This document shows, piece after piece, positions 1 through 9,038 of a stretch of 24,064 bases of DNA (the first letter of the stretch is position 1; the number at the start of each line of letters is the position of its first letter). This DNA is from CAZSAL01 sp964604825 (GTDB taxonomy: Bacteria > Elusimicrobiota > Elusimicrobia > 2-01-FULL-59-12), in assembly GCA_964604825.1 (NCBI GenBank), contig CAZSAL010000040.1, positions 1-24,064 of the forward strand, written 5' to 3'. The notes below the pieces were generated by a model, which searched no databases, was not told the DNA's origin, and was given only the letters and a program-made list of their open reading frames with translations. Made by a program: the position numbers and the translations under genes.

Positions 1-347
1 ACGCCGCGCTCAGTCAAAATATTCCCGTATAGATAATTAAAGCGCTCGCCCTTTGCGTCCGGCGGATAGGAAGCGTCGATCCGCGTAAAAACAAATAAAA
101 GATTTTTCTGCTGTATGTAGGAGATCAAATCGTCCAGGATCGCCAGCGCATCCGGCCGTTCCCAGACGTGCGCCGGAGGAACTACGTTGACTATTTTGGC
201 GCCGGCCTGGATCGCAACGTCCGCCATCCGCCGCGCTTCCGATTTGGAGGCGATGCAGTCAAAATGGATCACGTAACCCGGCAATGCTGAGGCGTACAGC
301 GTATGGCAGGCGAGGCAGCAGAGCAATATGGCGAGGGGAAAACGCAT
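1..347 (-). CDS. N-terminal part of an unrecognised secreted protein (runs off left edge)
   Basis: The minus strand is open from an ATG at 345-347 to the window edge, giving about 115 residues. The N terminus MRFPLAILLCCLACHTLYAS is a typical signal peptide, with a cysteine-rich hydrophobic core, followed by a mature part starting near ALPGYVIHFDC. The visible part alternates beta-like and helical segments (VIHFDC, AKIVNVVPP, LLFVFTRID), as at the start of a TIM-barrel hydrolase or glycosidase-like protein, but I cannot assign a family. It is divergent from the giant gene at 478, with about 130 bases between them. Secretion is well supported; function is unknown. Confidence 0.7.
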   Translation of the reverse strand, partial: MRFPLAILLCCLACHTLYASALPGYVIHFDCIASKSEARRMADVAIQAGAKIVNVVPPAHVWERPDALAILDDLISYIQQKNLLFVFTRIDASYPPDAKGERFNYLYGNILTERG

Positions 348-477
348 TCGACTGGGATTATAAAGGTTTATCGGAATCAGAACAATGCAGGGCCCAGATT
401 AATGAGGGTCTAAAGGGCAACATTTTTTAGCCGACCGGTCTATAGATTTACCGACGACAACACCCTAATATATAGAC

Positions 478-3400
478 GTGAAAAACTCGCTCTTTCTGCG
501 ATCCATCGCAGCGGGTATCATTTTATGCCTCGCCGTTCAAACGGCAGAACTGGCAAGTCTCGGAGCAGCGATGAATGATTTGCCGCATGCTCCCATGCTC
601 GCTTGCCCGCATGCGCCGTCGCCCTTTAACGAGCAGGCGCTTGCTCCCGCAGCGGAAACCGCCCATAGCGTTATAACAAACAGCGGAGTTCAGGCGTGGA
701 AACGAATAACCCGAATCATCCGGCGGAAGCCGCAGGCGGATCGTATCGAAGTTGATCAGCATTATCTGGCGAAGCTATTCCCCTGGGACGACTTTTTGAT
801 CTATCTCGTCAAAGACAGGCTGACGGCCAGTCTGTCCACATGTTTTGATCCTACCGAGCAGGCACACTCAACGCATGAAGCGTTCTGTCTTCAAGTCCAG
901 CGGCTCATAGAAAATGTCGGCATGATTCAGGGAAAAGACGCGCAGGCCGCCTCATCTTCGCAAGTCCGTGATGAATATTTACGCTTAGCCGGCCTGCTTC
1001 AATCGTTTATCCCGCAGGCGGAAGCGATATTGGAGTCATGGCCCTCTGAGCGCGCATGGTGCTGGGACCAAGCCGATATTGATGACGTGCGTCATTTCGT
1101 CGAAGGCGTCCTCGCGCTGACGGACACCGGGCATAGACCGATAAATGTGAACGATCTTCTTCTGCACATGGAAAACCTCGTTTTCTCCAGATATTACGAG
1201 GAACGAAGTATTACCGCCTGCGAATGGGAAAACCGTCTGTCCGATAATCTTCCTGCAGTACGCATGCAGTCCGACGCCCTTTCCCATCTGCTGATGTCGC
1301 TGCTTGCGCCGTATCTGAGCGCCGCCGTTGAGGCCAATTCAAAAAAACTGGGACAGGAATTTGTCACCCTCAATCTTCGCATGAGTACCGGCATTGAAGG
1401 CGAAAACCTTGTAGTCCGCATTGAGAACACCGGGATACCCATAGAACCATCGCTCACACACATCTCGACCGTCTTTCCCACGCATGAGATCAAGGGATAT
1501 ATACGGATGAAAATGAAAGCGCTGGGATGGATTAAGCGGCGAAAATTTTGTCCGGCTGCAGAACGTGCGGCCATGAAGCTTGTCAGAATCATTTCCAAAG
1601 CCCTGGAAAAGGTATACGGCAATGGATCTAACCATCATCCGATAGACGGCAAAGGATACCCCCTGGCGGTTGAACTGGCGCGCGATCTGGGAGGGGAACT
1701 CACGCAGCTTCATGAAAGAACCGACGTCCGATGCAGCGGGTTTGAACTGCGGCTGCCTGTGACAACGGAAGTTAGCCTGCCCCGGGCAGGACCTGTCGCG
1801 GATAAAGACCCTTTCATCACGGACATCATTCGCGAGATTCAGATGGAGCCTCTGGCCCGAATCGGTAAAGGCACCTGTAAAATCGTATTCGCCTCCGAAA
1901 ATTGGGTCATCAAGCGGCATGTGGACTTCCGTTATGTCTTCAGTCACAGGCTGGCAAAACACTTCTCAGCCTTTCTAAGAACTGTAATCCGGCGTCCGGC
2001 CCGCCCGGCGCGGCTAGACTTCCCTCATGCCATCCAGCGAGTCCGGCACCAGCTGAAGGAAACCCTCTTTTGCCTGCTAAGCGGCTCCATCCGCTCTGCA
2101 TTGCTTCTGCTGCCGACACGATACCTGGAAAACACCGTCACTTATAAGGAGTGCGAAACACTGCTCCGTCGCGAACAGCATGGTGAAGATCTGGCACGCG
2201 AACGTCTCATGGGACGGGATAGTCAGCGCGCGCTGGTCCCCTGGAAAGTGACTATTCCTTCGAGCAGTATCCGGCTGCGGCGGTGGTTCGGATTGGAGCG
2301 CACGACAGCCGACGAAGTCGAGCAGCGGGTGGATAAAATGTTCCTGCAGGTCCTTCTCGCGGCGAGTTCCGAAGAGGCTTCGAAATGGTTTGAAAAGTTC
2401 ATCGCCCTGCAGGAGGAAATCTGGAGCCGCGGCGCCTTCGTTTCGGACCCGACCCTTCCCAATATCGGAGTGATCGGCCAGGATCTGTACCTGATTGATA
2501 ACGGAAATTTGATAGATGATCCTCAGGTGATCCGGCAGGCGCTTTCCAGTGATACACCCTTCAACCTTGAACGCTTCCGGCAGAAATTGCTCAGGCGACT
2601 GCCCGCGCACGCGGAGCTGGTCGAAGCATTCGCGGCCCGTCTGACCTCGATGTTCAGCTTAGAAAATATCCGGGCGCACTGGCCGGATCCGCAAGACCCC
2701 CGCTGGGGGAACGGCGCCGAACCGCTCGCCGTGGCGGGGATTGATGCCGGTCGCCCGGTTTCGCTTAAGAACCCTCCCGACTTCGACGGCCTCTGGTGGG
2801 GGCCTCTGGCGGCATTTGTTATCGAGGCCAGCCCTGCACAACTTGTTGAAGCCATCGATCAGGGCTGGTTTTCCGAAAAACCGATAGCCCATTACTTTTT
2901 CATTGAAAGTATCATCGTGGGCTTGAAAAGAGCGGTTATTCAAAACAACATTAAAGAGACAGCTCGATTAACGGATCTGCTCTTCAGAAAACTGGTCACA
3001 ACCATTACCGCGAGAGAAGAAACACTCCGCTACGTTTTATCGCTCATCGAAAAGGCCCGCGAGATCGCTGTAGATTGCGTGAATTCTATGAGACCGGGAG
3101 GCTGGATATTCGACCCCACCGGTCCAGAAGAAATGACTGAATACCTGATGCGAAATTGTTTTAACCGGATACGGGAGGAACACGCAGGAGGCCTGATTAA
3201 CGACCGAGGAACCGTCTCCGCACCAACCGACGCGGAACTTGACGCTGTCGTGGCGCAGTTCAAATCCTGGTTCGATGATTTCGGCATCAGAGAATTCGTT
3301 TATGACATTCTGGTCGGAACCGATGAAGAAAAATCCTGGTCATTTTTCGACGAGATGGCCAAACCACACAAATTCCGAAATGAATCCGCCGTCCAATCCG

Positions 3401-6400
3401 ACTCACCGCTTTTTGCCGCCGGGCTGAGGGCGGATCAGATGGAGCCGCCGGACGAGCGGTCGGTTTATACGGAAGACACCTTCGAAGATTATGTCGGAGT
3501 AGAACGGCTGTATGGCCTGATTGGAACCGCGGGAGGCGCAGAATTCGGCGCAGATTTTCTTATTTCAAAACTCCGGAACCCTTATCGGTATGCCGAATAC
3601 GTGCGCCAGGCCTATCAACTGCAGACGGACCTCGCCTCCCAGCCGGAAGCGCTGGATAAATTGAATCGACAGCTTTCAAATCTCGAGAGTCTGATCAAGG
3701 AAGGTTCGAAGACGATCAGTCCATGGGATTCGGCCCATTCACAGAAATCCTACGATCAGCAAACGGCAATGTATCGACGCATTCTGACGCCTGAAACCGG
3801 CGAATTACCTGTATTGCTGAAGCAACTCAGCGCTACCCTCAAAACCATCGACAACCCCGAGACCCAACGCCTTTCCACTGTTCTTGAGCAAATGGAACAG
3901 GAATATCTCGTTGATTTTCCTACGGATGACCCCATCTTTCGTTCCCAACCCTATCGGAATGACGGTTACGGGATACGCAGCAATGGTCCACGACTGGACT
4001 ACAGCCAGCAGAAGTTCCTGGGGGAACTAGAGGACACGTTCGCAGGTCTAGCTGGGAATTCCATATTGGCGAAACTCCGTCTAACCAACGGTTTCAAGAG
4101 CGCGTCTTTCACGAACGGCGAAGCCCTTCTCAAAATATCCAATGCCGTTAACCCCGTCCTCAAAGTCGAAGGCAAGTTTCATCCTGTCTCGCTTACGATC
4201 GACGACAAGTTCCGGGTTACGGTTTTCTCCGGGTTGAACACAGGAGGGAAAACCGTCGCCATGAAAACAGCCAGCCTCATTACTCTGATGGTGCAGTCCG
4301 GAATGCCCGTCCCTGCGGACGCCGAAATCGACGAACAGATGTTTTCCTCATTTCTAAGACCGGCCGTATCGCCATGGGACATCGAAAGTGGACGTAACTC
4401 CCAGTTCTCCGCCGATCTGACAGCGAGCCAGAAGCTGGATGATGGCGTCCGCGAGCGGAGTTTCGTGCTCATCGACGATGATCTCTTTGGCGGCAGCAGC
4501 GAGCCCGCGATCACAGCGTCCTCCTTTTGCGCGACCCTTGAAGCCTTGAAAACCAAAGGAGCCGTCTGTCTGGCCGCCTGCCACCATCTGCAGGCGCTGG
4601 AGGTTCTGCGCGAAAAGATTACTGGCATTCGGTTTCTTCGAATCAAGACTACCCTGGGGCGTGACGGCGAAATCCTTTCCACCAGGGAGTTTGAACCCGG
4701 GATCGCAGCCTCAAGTCACGGCCTGCAGGAGGCATCAAAACGCGGGTGGCCGGGCATCGGCGCCGCCATCAAATACTTCAACCTTCTTGCGGACAGGCTC
4801 GGCCAGCCGCGCGCCCGGGAGATCGAGGGAAAAGGGCCCAAAGCCAAACCGGGAAAGCCGCGAGGCTTTTTTTACGCTAAGGCCGAGCGCGAATTTATGG
4901 AAATCGAAAATCCCTATGGTTCACCATCCGGATCAATCCAGGATGAATCCGCGAAACGTTTCGCCGATCACTTTATTTCCCGTCACGCGCTGCCCCATCC
5001 GGAATCGATCGATGGGGCCCCGTGGCGTGATGCCATTCAAAGATTCAGCACGGACCAGGCCCTGCTCTCGAATTTGGATCAAGCTCTGAATTCGATCCTT
5101 CAAAACGATGAGAAGTCTGATCTCGAGAATAAACTACGCCCTCTGGAAACACTGGCCGGATTTTGTCAGGAGTCAGGTATCCCTCTTCTCCAGGAGATGG
5201 CTCGTCCGATTATCCATTTCCATTCCGCCGACCATGCTGCAGCCTATCCGGGAGTCATTTCACGGCTGCAATGGCACACGCTCAGTAATTCGTTACTGAA
5301 CTGGGATGCGTGGGAATCCGGTCAGGATTCAGAGAAAACCCCGCAGTTCGTTGAAAACATCTTCGCGCTTTTCGCACTCAGCGAAATCTCCCACTTCGCC
5401 GCTGAGAATAACGAATGGCCTCTCCCGGAACAAGACGACGGAAGAGGGAATATTTCTATCCACGAAGGATGGCACTCCAGCCTCGTCGATAACCCCCGGA
5501 AAACTCCCAATACGGTGGAGATAAAACCCGGGAGTGAGACCGCGGGATCGCTGACCATCTACACCGGGTTCAATACCGGGGGGAAAAGCACGCTGGTCAA
5601 AATGATCGCGCAGATCGTCACCCTGGCGAAGCTGGGATGGCCGGGTCCAGCAGCCTCCGCGCGGGTCAGCGAATTTTCCGATATCCAAGTCCTTTCCCGG
5701 GTCATGTCGGAGGGGCAACATAGAAAACGCGGGCAGGGCCCCGCGCGCGGGTCGCTGGAATATCTTTTGCACCGGTCCGAACTCGCGATTCAGTCGGCCA
5801 CGCCGCGCAGCCTGTTTATACTCGACGAGCCGTTTTCCGGGTGCACGGAACCGACCGTGTCTGCGAGCCTGACTACTGCCCTGGCTGAGGAACTGACCCG
5901 GAGAGGCGCCACCGTTATCCTTGTAACGCACATGCTCGACGCCGTTCCGCTACTCCTCGAAAACGTTCCGAACGCCAGGTGCTTCCATGCGGAAACGTCC
6001 GAAAAAGACGGACAGATAGAACCCCTTTACAAATTCACCCCGGGAATCGCCGCTTCCAGCCAGGGATTTGAAGTCGCGCGGGAAATGGGCTGGTTTGGCT
6101 ACGACCGCGCGCTGGAATATTTCCGGATGCTGTCCAAGAAACAGCCGGGAGCAGGCGCCCCGGAACCGCCTCGAAACTCAGACGGAACCTTCGCCGCGAA
6201 ACCGGGGGGCAGCCCGGCGGATGTTCTGCGGACCGTGCAGGAAAACCTCGGCGGAAGCTGGGTTCTTCCTTCGCGATATCATGAGCGTTTCCTGCCCGAA
6301 GTGACGCGGGGGACGACGTACCGCGACTTCCGGGAGAATTTCCGCAGAGGCTATTTCGAGAGACAGCGCTTTCCCGAGACGCATGGCGAATACGCCTACC

Positions 6401-7728
6401 GGATCACAGACGCGGGCCGGGAGGCGGCAGCGGAAACCGGACCTGCGCGCCTGACCGTAGACCAGACCGCGCGCATGGTCCGGCGGCATATCGCTGCGAT
6501 CCACGAGTTGTGCGGCATGATCGATCTGGAAGAACTGCGCCAATTGAGAACAAACATAAAAACAACCCAAGCGCTGGAACTTTACCAGACGAAACTTGAA
6601 GAACTACAACAGCGTCATTTGCCGGACTTTATGAAAGCCAATCAGCATCTGCTAGACGGAGTTGCTCTGATCATGCAAGCCGGAATTCCCGATCAACTGC
6701 CGATCGTTCAAATGCTGATGGGCGATCTTGCGGCGCTTGCTTCATGGGCGCAGGATTTCTTTCTGCTGAGCGGAAATCGTATCGGCTACAAGGGGCTTTT
6801 GAACAGTTGTATCCCTGGCAAAACTCTGCCGCATTCTGCAGAGTCAACGCTTGCGACGTTTAGAGCTGAATATGCCAAATACTGGTGGATGACCGGAGAG
6901 ATTCCCACGCGCCGTTCCCGTTTTGAAAATTCGGATGAGCATGAACGGTCTGAAATCGCAGTCCGATCCATACGTCACGACCACTGGAATGAGCTTTCGT
7001 TGTACCTCAAAAATCTGGCTGATGCAATCGCAGAACTTCCTCCAAAAATACTTTATGATTACTACCGAATAATAAAAGATACCGCAACCAGCCAGATAGA
7101 AAACCTGATCAGCCTGATCGACGGAACGATCGAAGGACGGAGAACATCATTTTCTCTGATCGATGCATTCAGACAGGCGTCGGAGACTATTGTCCTGACA
7201 CCGCGAGAGGAACATCTTCTAGCGATTGACACGGCGGGTCTGGAGGGAATTACCGTATCGGGCGACTATCGGAAAATCACCGAAACCTTCCGCCAACTTC
7301 TATTGAACACAGACCGCAAAATGCGCAATTCAAAGGAGGCGCTCGGCAAACTCATGCGGATCACGCTCACAGCCCGGAAAATCCCCGGCGCAACGGTGAT
7401 TGAGTACACCGATAATGCGGGGGGAATGTCAGATTCTTCTCTGCTCAAATACAGCGACCCCCTCACACGCGAGCGGCAGAACGCCTGCCTCCTCAACATA
7501 ACGGGCCTGCCCGGAGGAACCGGCCTCGGATTGGCGCAGGTCTATCACTACGTCCGCATGCATGACCAGGGGGAACGTCATGCAACCATCCGGATCGATA
7601 ACTTGATGGGCGCTGACGGCAACCCCACCGGATTCAAGGCAACCATAACCCTTCCCGATCCGAAACTTTCCACAGACCGCCCCATCAAACCCGCCTATTC
7701 CGGTCGCGGCGCAAGAACCGCAGCCTGA
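478..7728 (+). CDS. Giant multidomain protein: HATPase-like, kinase-like, two MutS ATPases, histidine-kinase core
   Basis: One uninterrupted 2416-residue frame starts at a GTG; no clear ribosome binding site precedes it. Residues 1-30 are hydrophobic and signal-like. Residues about 260-427 look like a degenerate GHKL ATPase (IENTGIPI as G1, DGKGYPLAVELARDLGG as G2; the N-box asparagine is not evident). About 457-682 look like a protein-kinase fold (IGKGTCKIVF loop, VIK lysine, DPTLPN and LIDNG as catalytic-loop and DFG equivalents). About 1008-1055 resemble the MutS core/lever. MutS ATPase 1 has Walker A GLNTGGKT (1252-1259) and Walker B LIDDD (1331-1335). MutS ATPase 2 has GFNTGGKS (1697-1704) and LDE (1782-1784). 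Both end in the MutS-type GIAASS motif (near 1406 and 1855). Residues about 1948-1985 may be a winged helix. Residues 2166-2171 (RHDHWN), 2277 (N-box Asn), 2312-2316 (DNAGG) and 2346-2352 (GGTGLGL) form a histidine-kinase core. No mismatch-binding domain is seen. It probably signals or remodels in response to ATP; the substrate is unknown. Confidence 0.9.
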   Translation: MKNSLFLRSIAAGIILCLAVQTAELASLGAAMNDLPHAPMLACPHAPSPFNEQALAPAAETAHSVITNSGVQAWKRITRIIRRKPQADRIEVDQHYLAKLFPWDDFLIYLVKDRLTASLSTCFDPTEQAHSTHEAFCLQVQRLIENVGMIQGKDAQAASSSQVRDEYLRLAGLLQSFIPQAEAILESWPSERAWCWDQADIDDVRHFVEGVLALTDTGHRPINVNDLLLHMENLVFSRYYEERSITACEWENRLSDNLPAVRMQSDALSHLLMSLLAPYLSAAVEANSKKLGQEFVTLNLRMSTGIEGENLVVRIENTGIPIEPSLTHISTVFPTHEIKGYIRMKMKALGWIKRRKFCPAAERAAMKLVRIISKALEKVYGNGSNHHPIDGKGYPLAVELARDLGGELTQLHERTDVRCSGFELRLPVTTEVSLPRAGPVADKDPFITDIIREIQMEPLARIGKGTCKIVFASENWVIKRHVDFRYVFSHRLAKHFSAFLRTVIRRPARPARLDFPHAIQRVRHQLKETLFCLLSGSIRSALLLLPTRYLENTVTYKECETLLRREQHGEDLARERLMGRDSQRALVPWKVTIPSSSIRLRRWFGLERTTADEVEQRVDKMFLQVLLAASSEEASKWFEKFIALQEEIWSRGAFVSDPTLPNIGVIGQDLYLIDNGNLIDDPQVIRQALSSDTPFNLERFRQKLLRRLPAHAELVEAFAARLTSMFSLENIRAHWPDPQDPRWGNGAEPLAVAGIDAGRPVSLKNPPDFDGLWWGPLAAFVIEASPAQLVEAIDQGWFSEKPIAHYFFIESIIVGLKRAVIQNNIKETARLTDLLFRKLVTTITAREETLRYVLSLIEKAREIAVDCVNSMRPGGWIFDPTGPEEMTEYLMRNCFNRIREEHAGGLINDRGTVSAPTDAELDAVVAQFKSWFDDFGIREFVYDILVGTDEEKSWSFFDEMAKPHKFRNESAVQSDSPLFAAGLRADQMEPPDERSVYTEDTFEDYVGVERLYGLIGTAGGAEFGADFLISKLRNPYRYAEYVRQAYQLQTDLASQPEALDKLNRQLSNLESLIKEGSKTISPWDSAHSQKSYDQQTAMYRRILTPETGELPVLLKQLSATLKTIDNPETQRLSTVLEQMEQEYLVDFPTDDPIFRSQPYRNDGYGIRSNGPRLDYSQQKFLGELEDTFAGLAGNSILAKLRLTNGFKSASFTNGEALLKISNAVNPVLKVEGKFHPVSLTIDDKFRVTVFSGLNTGGKTVAMKTASLITLMVQSGMPVPADAEIDEQMFSSFLRPAVSPWDIESGRNSQFSADLTASQKLDDGVRERSFVLIDDDLFGGSSEPAITASSFCATLEALKTKGAVCLAACHHLQALEVLREKITGIRFLRIKTTLGRDGEILSTREFEPGIAASSHGLQEASKRGWPGIGAAIKYFNLLADRLGQPRAREIEGKGPKAKPGKPRGFFYAKAEREFMEIENPYGSPSGSIQDESAKRFADHFISRHALPHPESIDGAPWRDAIQRFSTDQALLSNLDQALNSILQNDEKSDLENKLRPLETLAGFCQESGIPLLQEMARPIIHFHSADHAAAYPGVISRLQWHTLSNSLLNWDAWESGQDSEKTPQFVENIFALFALSEISHFAAENNEWPLPEQDDGRGNISIHEGWHSSLVDNPRKTPNTVEIKPGSETAGSLTIYTGFNTGGKSTLVKMIAQIVTLAKLGWPGPAASARVSEFSDIQVLSRVMSEGQHRKRGQGPARGSLEYLLHRSELAIQSATPRSLFILDEPFSGCTEPTVSASLTTALAEELTRRGATVILVTHMLDAVPLLLENVPNARCFHAETSEKDGQIEPLYKFTPGIAASSQGFEVAREMGWFGYDRALEYFRMLSKKQPGAGAPEPPRNSDGTFAAKPGGSPADVLRTVQENLGGSWVLPSRYHERFLPEVTRGTTYRDFRENFRRGYFERQRFPETHGEYAYRITDAGREAAAETGPARLTVDQTARMVRRHIAAIHELCGMIDLEELRQLRTNIKTTQALELYQTKLEELQQRHLPDFMKANQHLLDGVALIMQAGIPDQLPIVQMLMGDLAALASWAQDFFLLSGNRIGYKGLLNSCIPGKTLPHSAESTLATFRAEYAKYWWMTGEIPTRRSRFENSDEHERSEIAVRSIRHDHWNELSLYLKNLADAIAELPPKILYDYYRIIKDTATSQIENLISLIDGTIEGRRTSFSLIDAFRQASETIVLTPREEHLLAIDTAGLEGITVSGDYRKITETFRQLLLNTDRKMRNSKEALGKLMRITLTARKIPGATVIEYTDNAGGMSDSSLLKYSDPLTRERQNACLLNITGLPGGTGLGLAQVYHYVRMHDQGERHATIRIDNLMGADGNPTGFKATITLPDPKLSTDRPIKPAYSGRGARTAA

Positions 7729-7750
7729 TCTTCCTGCCGGGGCACAGTTG

Positions 7751-7906
7751 TTACGATTTTTTCGACGGTTCTGGAGAGGTCAGCGTGCGAGTCTTATGAT
7801 TAAACTCGTTGATGTCCTGGAGCCAGCGAAGAATCTCTCGGGGCGGCAGCCGGCGGTACCGTTTCAGATCCTCCAGCGGGATATCGTAGGTGTAATCAGT
7901 GTCCAC
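7751..7906 (-). CDS. Small 51-residue partner of a nucleotidyltransferase
   Basis: A GTG-started frame of 51 codons ends in TAA. Its start lies inside the last codons of the upstream chimeric gene, an 11-nt overlap typical of translational coupling. The protein has a motif like RRLPPREILRWLQDINEF, a pattern I associate with small proteins encoded beside minimal nucleotidyltransferases, some of which form toxin-antitoxin pairs. The role is inferred from that neighbourhood only. Because the upstream nucleotidyltransferase has lost its N terminus, this gene is probably an orphan left from a broken two-gene module. Confidence 0.55.
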   Translation of the reverse strand: MDTDYTYDIPLEDLKRYRRLPPREILRWLQDINEFNHKTRTLTSPEPSKKS

Positions 7907-8948
7907 GATCTAAATCCTCGAGTTTTTCCAGATGCTTGAGATCGGCTTTGTCCTTATCGCGCGCGGCAATACGCTTCATGACCTTGAGGTCAGCGAGGGC
8001 CGGCACCGCGATCTCGATCTCGTCGATCCTGAAGATCTTGCGCCGCGTAAAAAAACCGTCAAAATCGACAGGGTTCTGCAGAAAAACATCAATTTGTTCG
8101 TAGGAGTCAGGCCGGATAAACGTAAAAACGATCGCTCCCGCCGCCGCATCCGTCGAAAGCTGGACATTGTAGGCGGGTCCGTATCCGCCATCCCCCAACT
8201 TCATGACTCGCGCCTCGGGATCCGTCCGGCTGACGCGCACCTCTTCCGGCGCCTGCTGATGGCAAGCCAACGACCGGACTTTCTCCAGTTCCTGCAGCGC
8301 TTGCTGCAGCCGTTCTTGTTTCTGGCGAGCCGTTCTCGCCCGCGCTGCCTTCAAGCGCGGCGTGACTTCTTCGGCATTCCGAGGATCTCCCATGGCCGCC
8401 ACGTGTTCCTTCGCCAAACGGACGTGCTTCTGTAAGCGCTCTCCTCGCCTGAAACTGTCTCCTCCCGCATTCGCCTTGACCTTCGTCCCGTCATGCATCA
8501 CTCGCTCCAACGTCAACAGTCCTTCACTGCTTAAGACACCCAGCAGTTGCGTAAACAGTTCATCCAGCGCTTGACCATGACGAATCCGAAAGTCTGACAG
8601 CGTATGATGATTAATCACCCGCATGCCGGAGAGCCACTGAAAGCCGGGAGGGTACTCCATCAGATGCGAGACTTCCCTCGCCGAAGAGATCCCCTGGCTG
8701 TAGGCGTACACCCACAAACAGATCAATAACCGCGGGTCAATCGCTTCTCGACCCGATTCGCCTTCCTCGGTCTGGATCGCCTCATAAAAACGTTTCAGAT
8801 CCAGCCGTCCGCTCAACTCCCAGATCGCCCGCACCGGGTCATCCTCCGGTACCAGTTGCTCGATATCCACGGTGCGCAAAAGCAGTTGCTGCCGGTTGAT
8901 TGGCTCGACTTTGGGGCGGCGCGGAAAGAACTCTTGGTGAGGGCTCAT
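7896..8948 (-). pseudogene. In-frame chimera: truncated IS1182-like transposase joined to a nucleotidyltransferase tail
   Basis: The 350-residue frame starts at ATG 8948 behind a strong AAAGGAGG site. Residues 1 to about 273 are an IS1182-like transposase: a DUF772-type N terminus, the first catalytic Asp in MHDGTKVKAN (D153), a helical and charged middle, and the second Asp in NVQLSTDAAAGAIV (D267). The normal protein continues past this point to the catalytic Glu, which is missing here. From about residue 276 the sequence changes to QIDVFLQNPVDF and then EIEIAVPALADLKVMKR with DKDKADLKHLEKL, which matches the C-terminal part of minimal nucleotidyltransferases. The head of that enzyme, with its GSxxxxDxD site, is absent. 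Neither half should be catalytically active. A deletion that removed the IS 3' part and the enzyme 5' part is the simplest origin; a misassembly is the alternative. Confidence 0.8.
8128..8948 (-). mobile_element. Remnant of an IS1182-like insertion sequence
   Basis: This is the transposase-derived part of the chimeric frame, with its original strong ribosome binding site (AAAGGAGG) retained. The inner edge near 8128 is placed where transposase similarity stops, after GAIV. The outer edge probably lies between 8949 and 9038, just beyond the C terminus of mutY, but I could not define an inverted repeat or a target duplication because the other end of the element has been deleted. It is a dead, non-autonomous remnant. 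Confidence 0.65.
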
Positions 8949-9038
8949 CGGGGGACCTCCTTTTACCGTCGGTGTATCGACGGATATTTTAGGAAGCTTG
9001 CGTCCATATGACCAGACCTATTTTTTCACAGCTTCTCA

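Noticed and set aside
441..477. A promoter for the giant gene based on TATAGA near 441 and TAATAT near 467
   Set aside because: No matching -35 box at correct spacing could be found, so the elements are not distinguishable from chance in AT-rich sequence.
478..7728. The giant gene as a true MutS mismatch-repair protein
   Set aside because: Only the ATPase and a lever-like segment resemble MutS. No mismatch-recognition Phe-x-Glu domain or Smr domain is visible, and the flanking domains are of signalling type.
8949..9038. Terminal inverted repeat of the IS element next to mutY
   Set aside because: Only a small hairpin (CGTCG with CGACG) is visible. Without the other end of the element no inverted repeat or target duplication can be shown.
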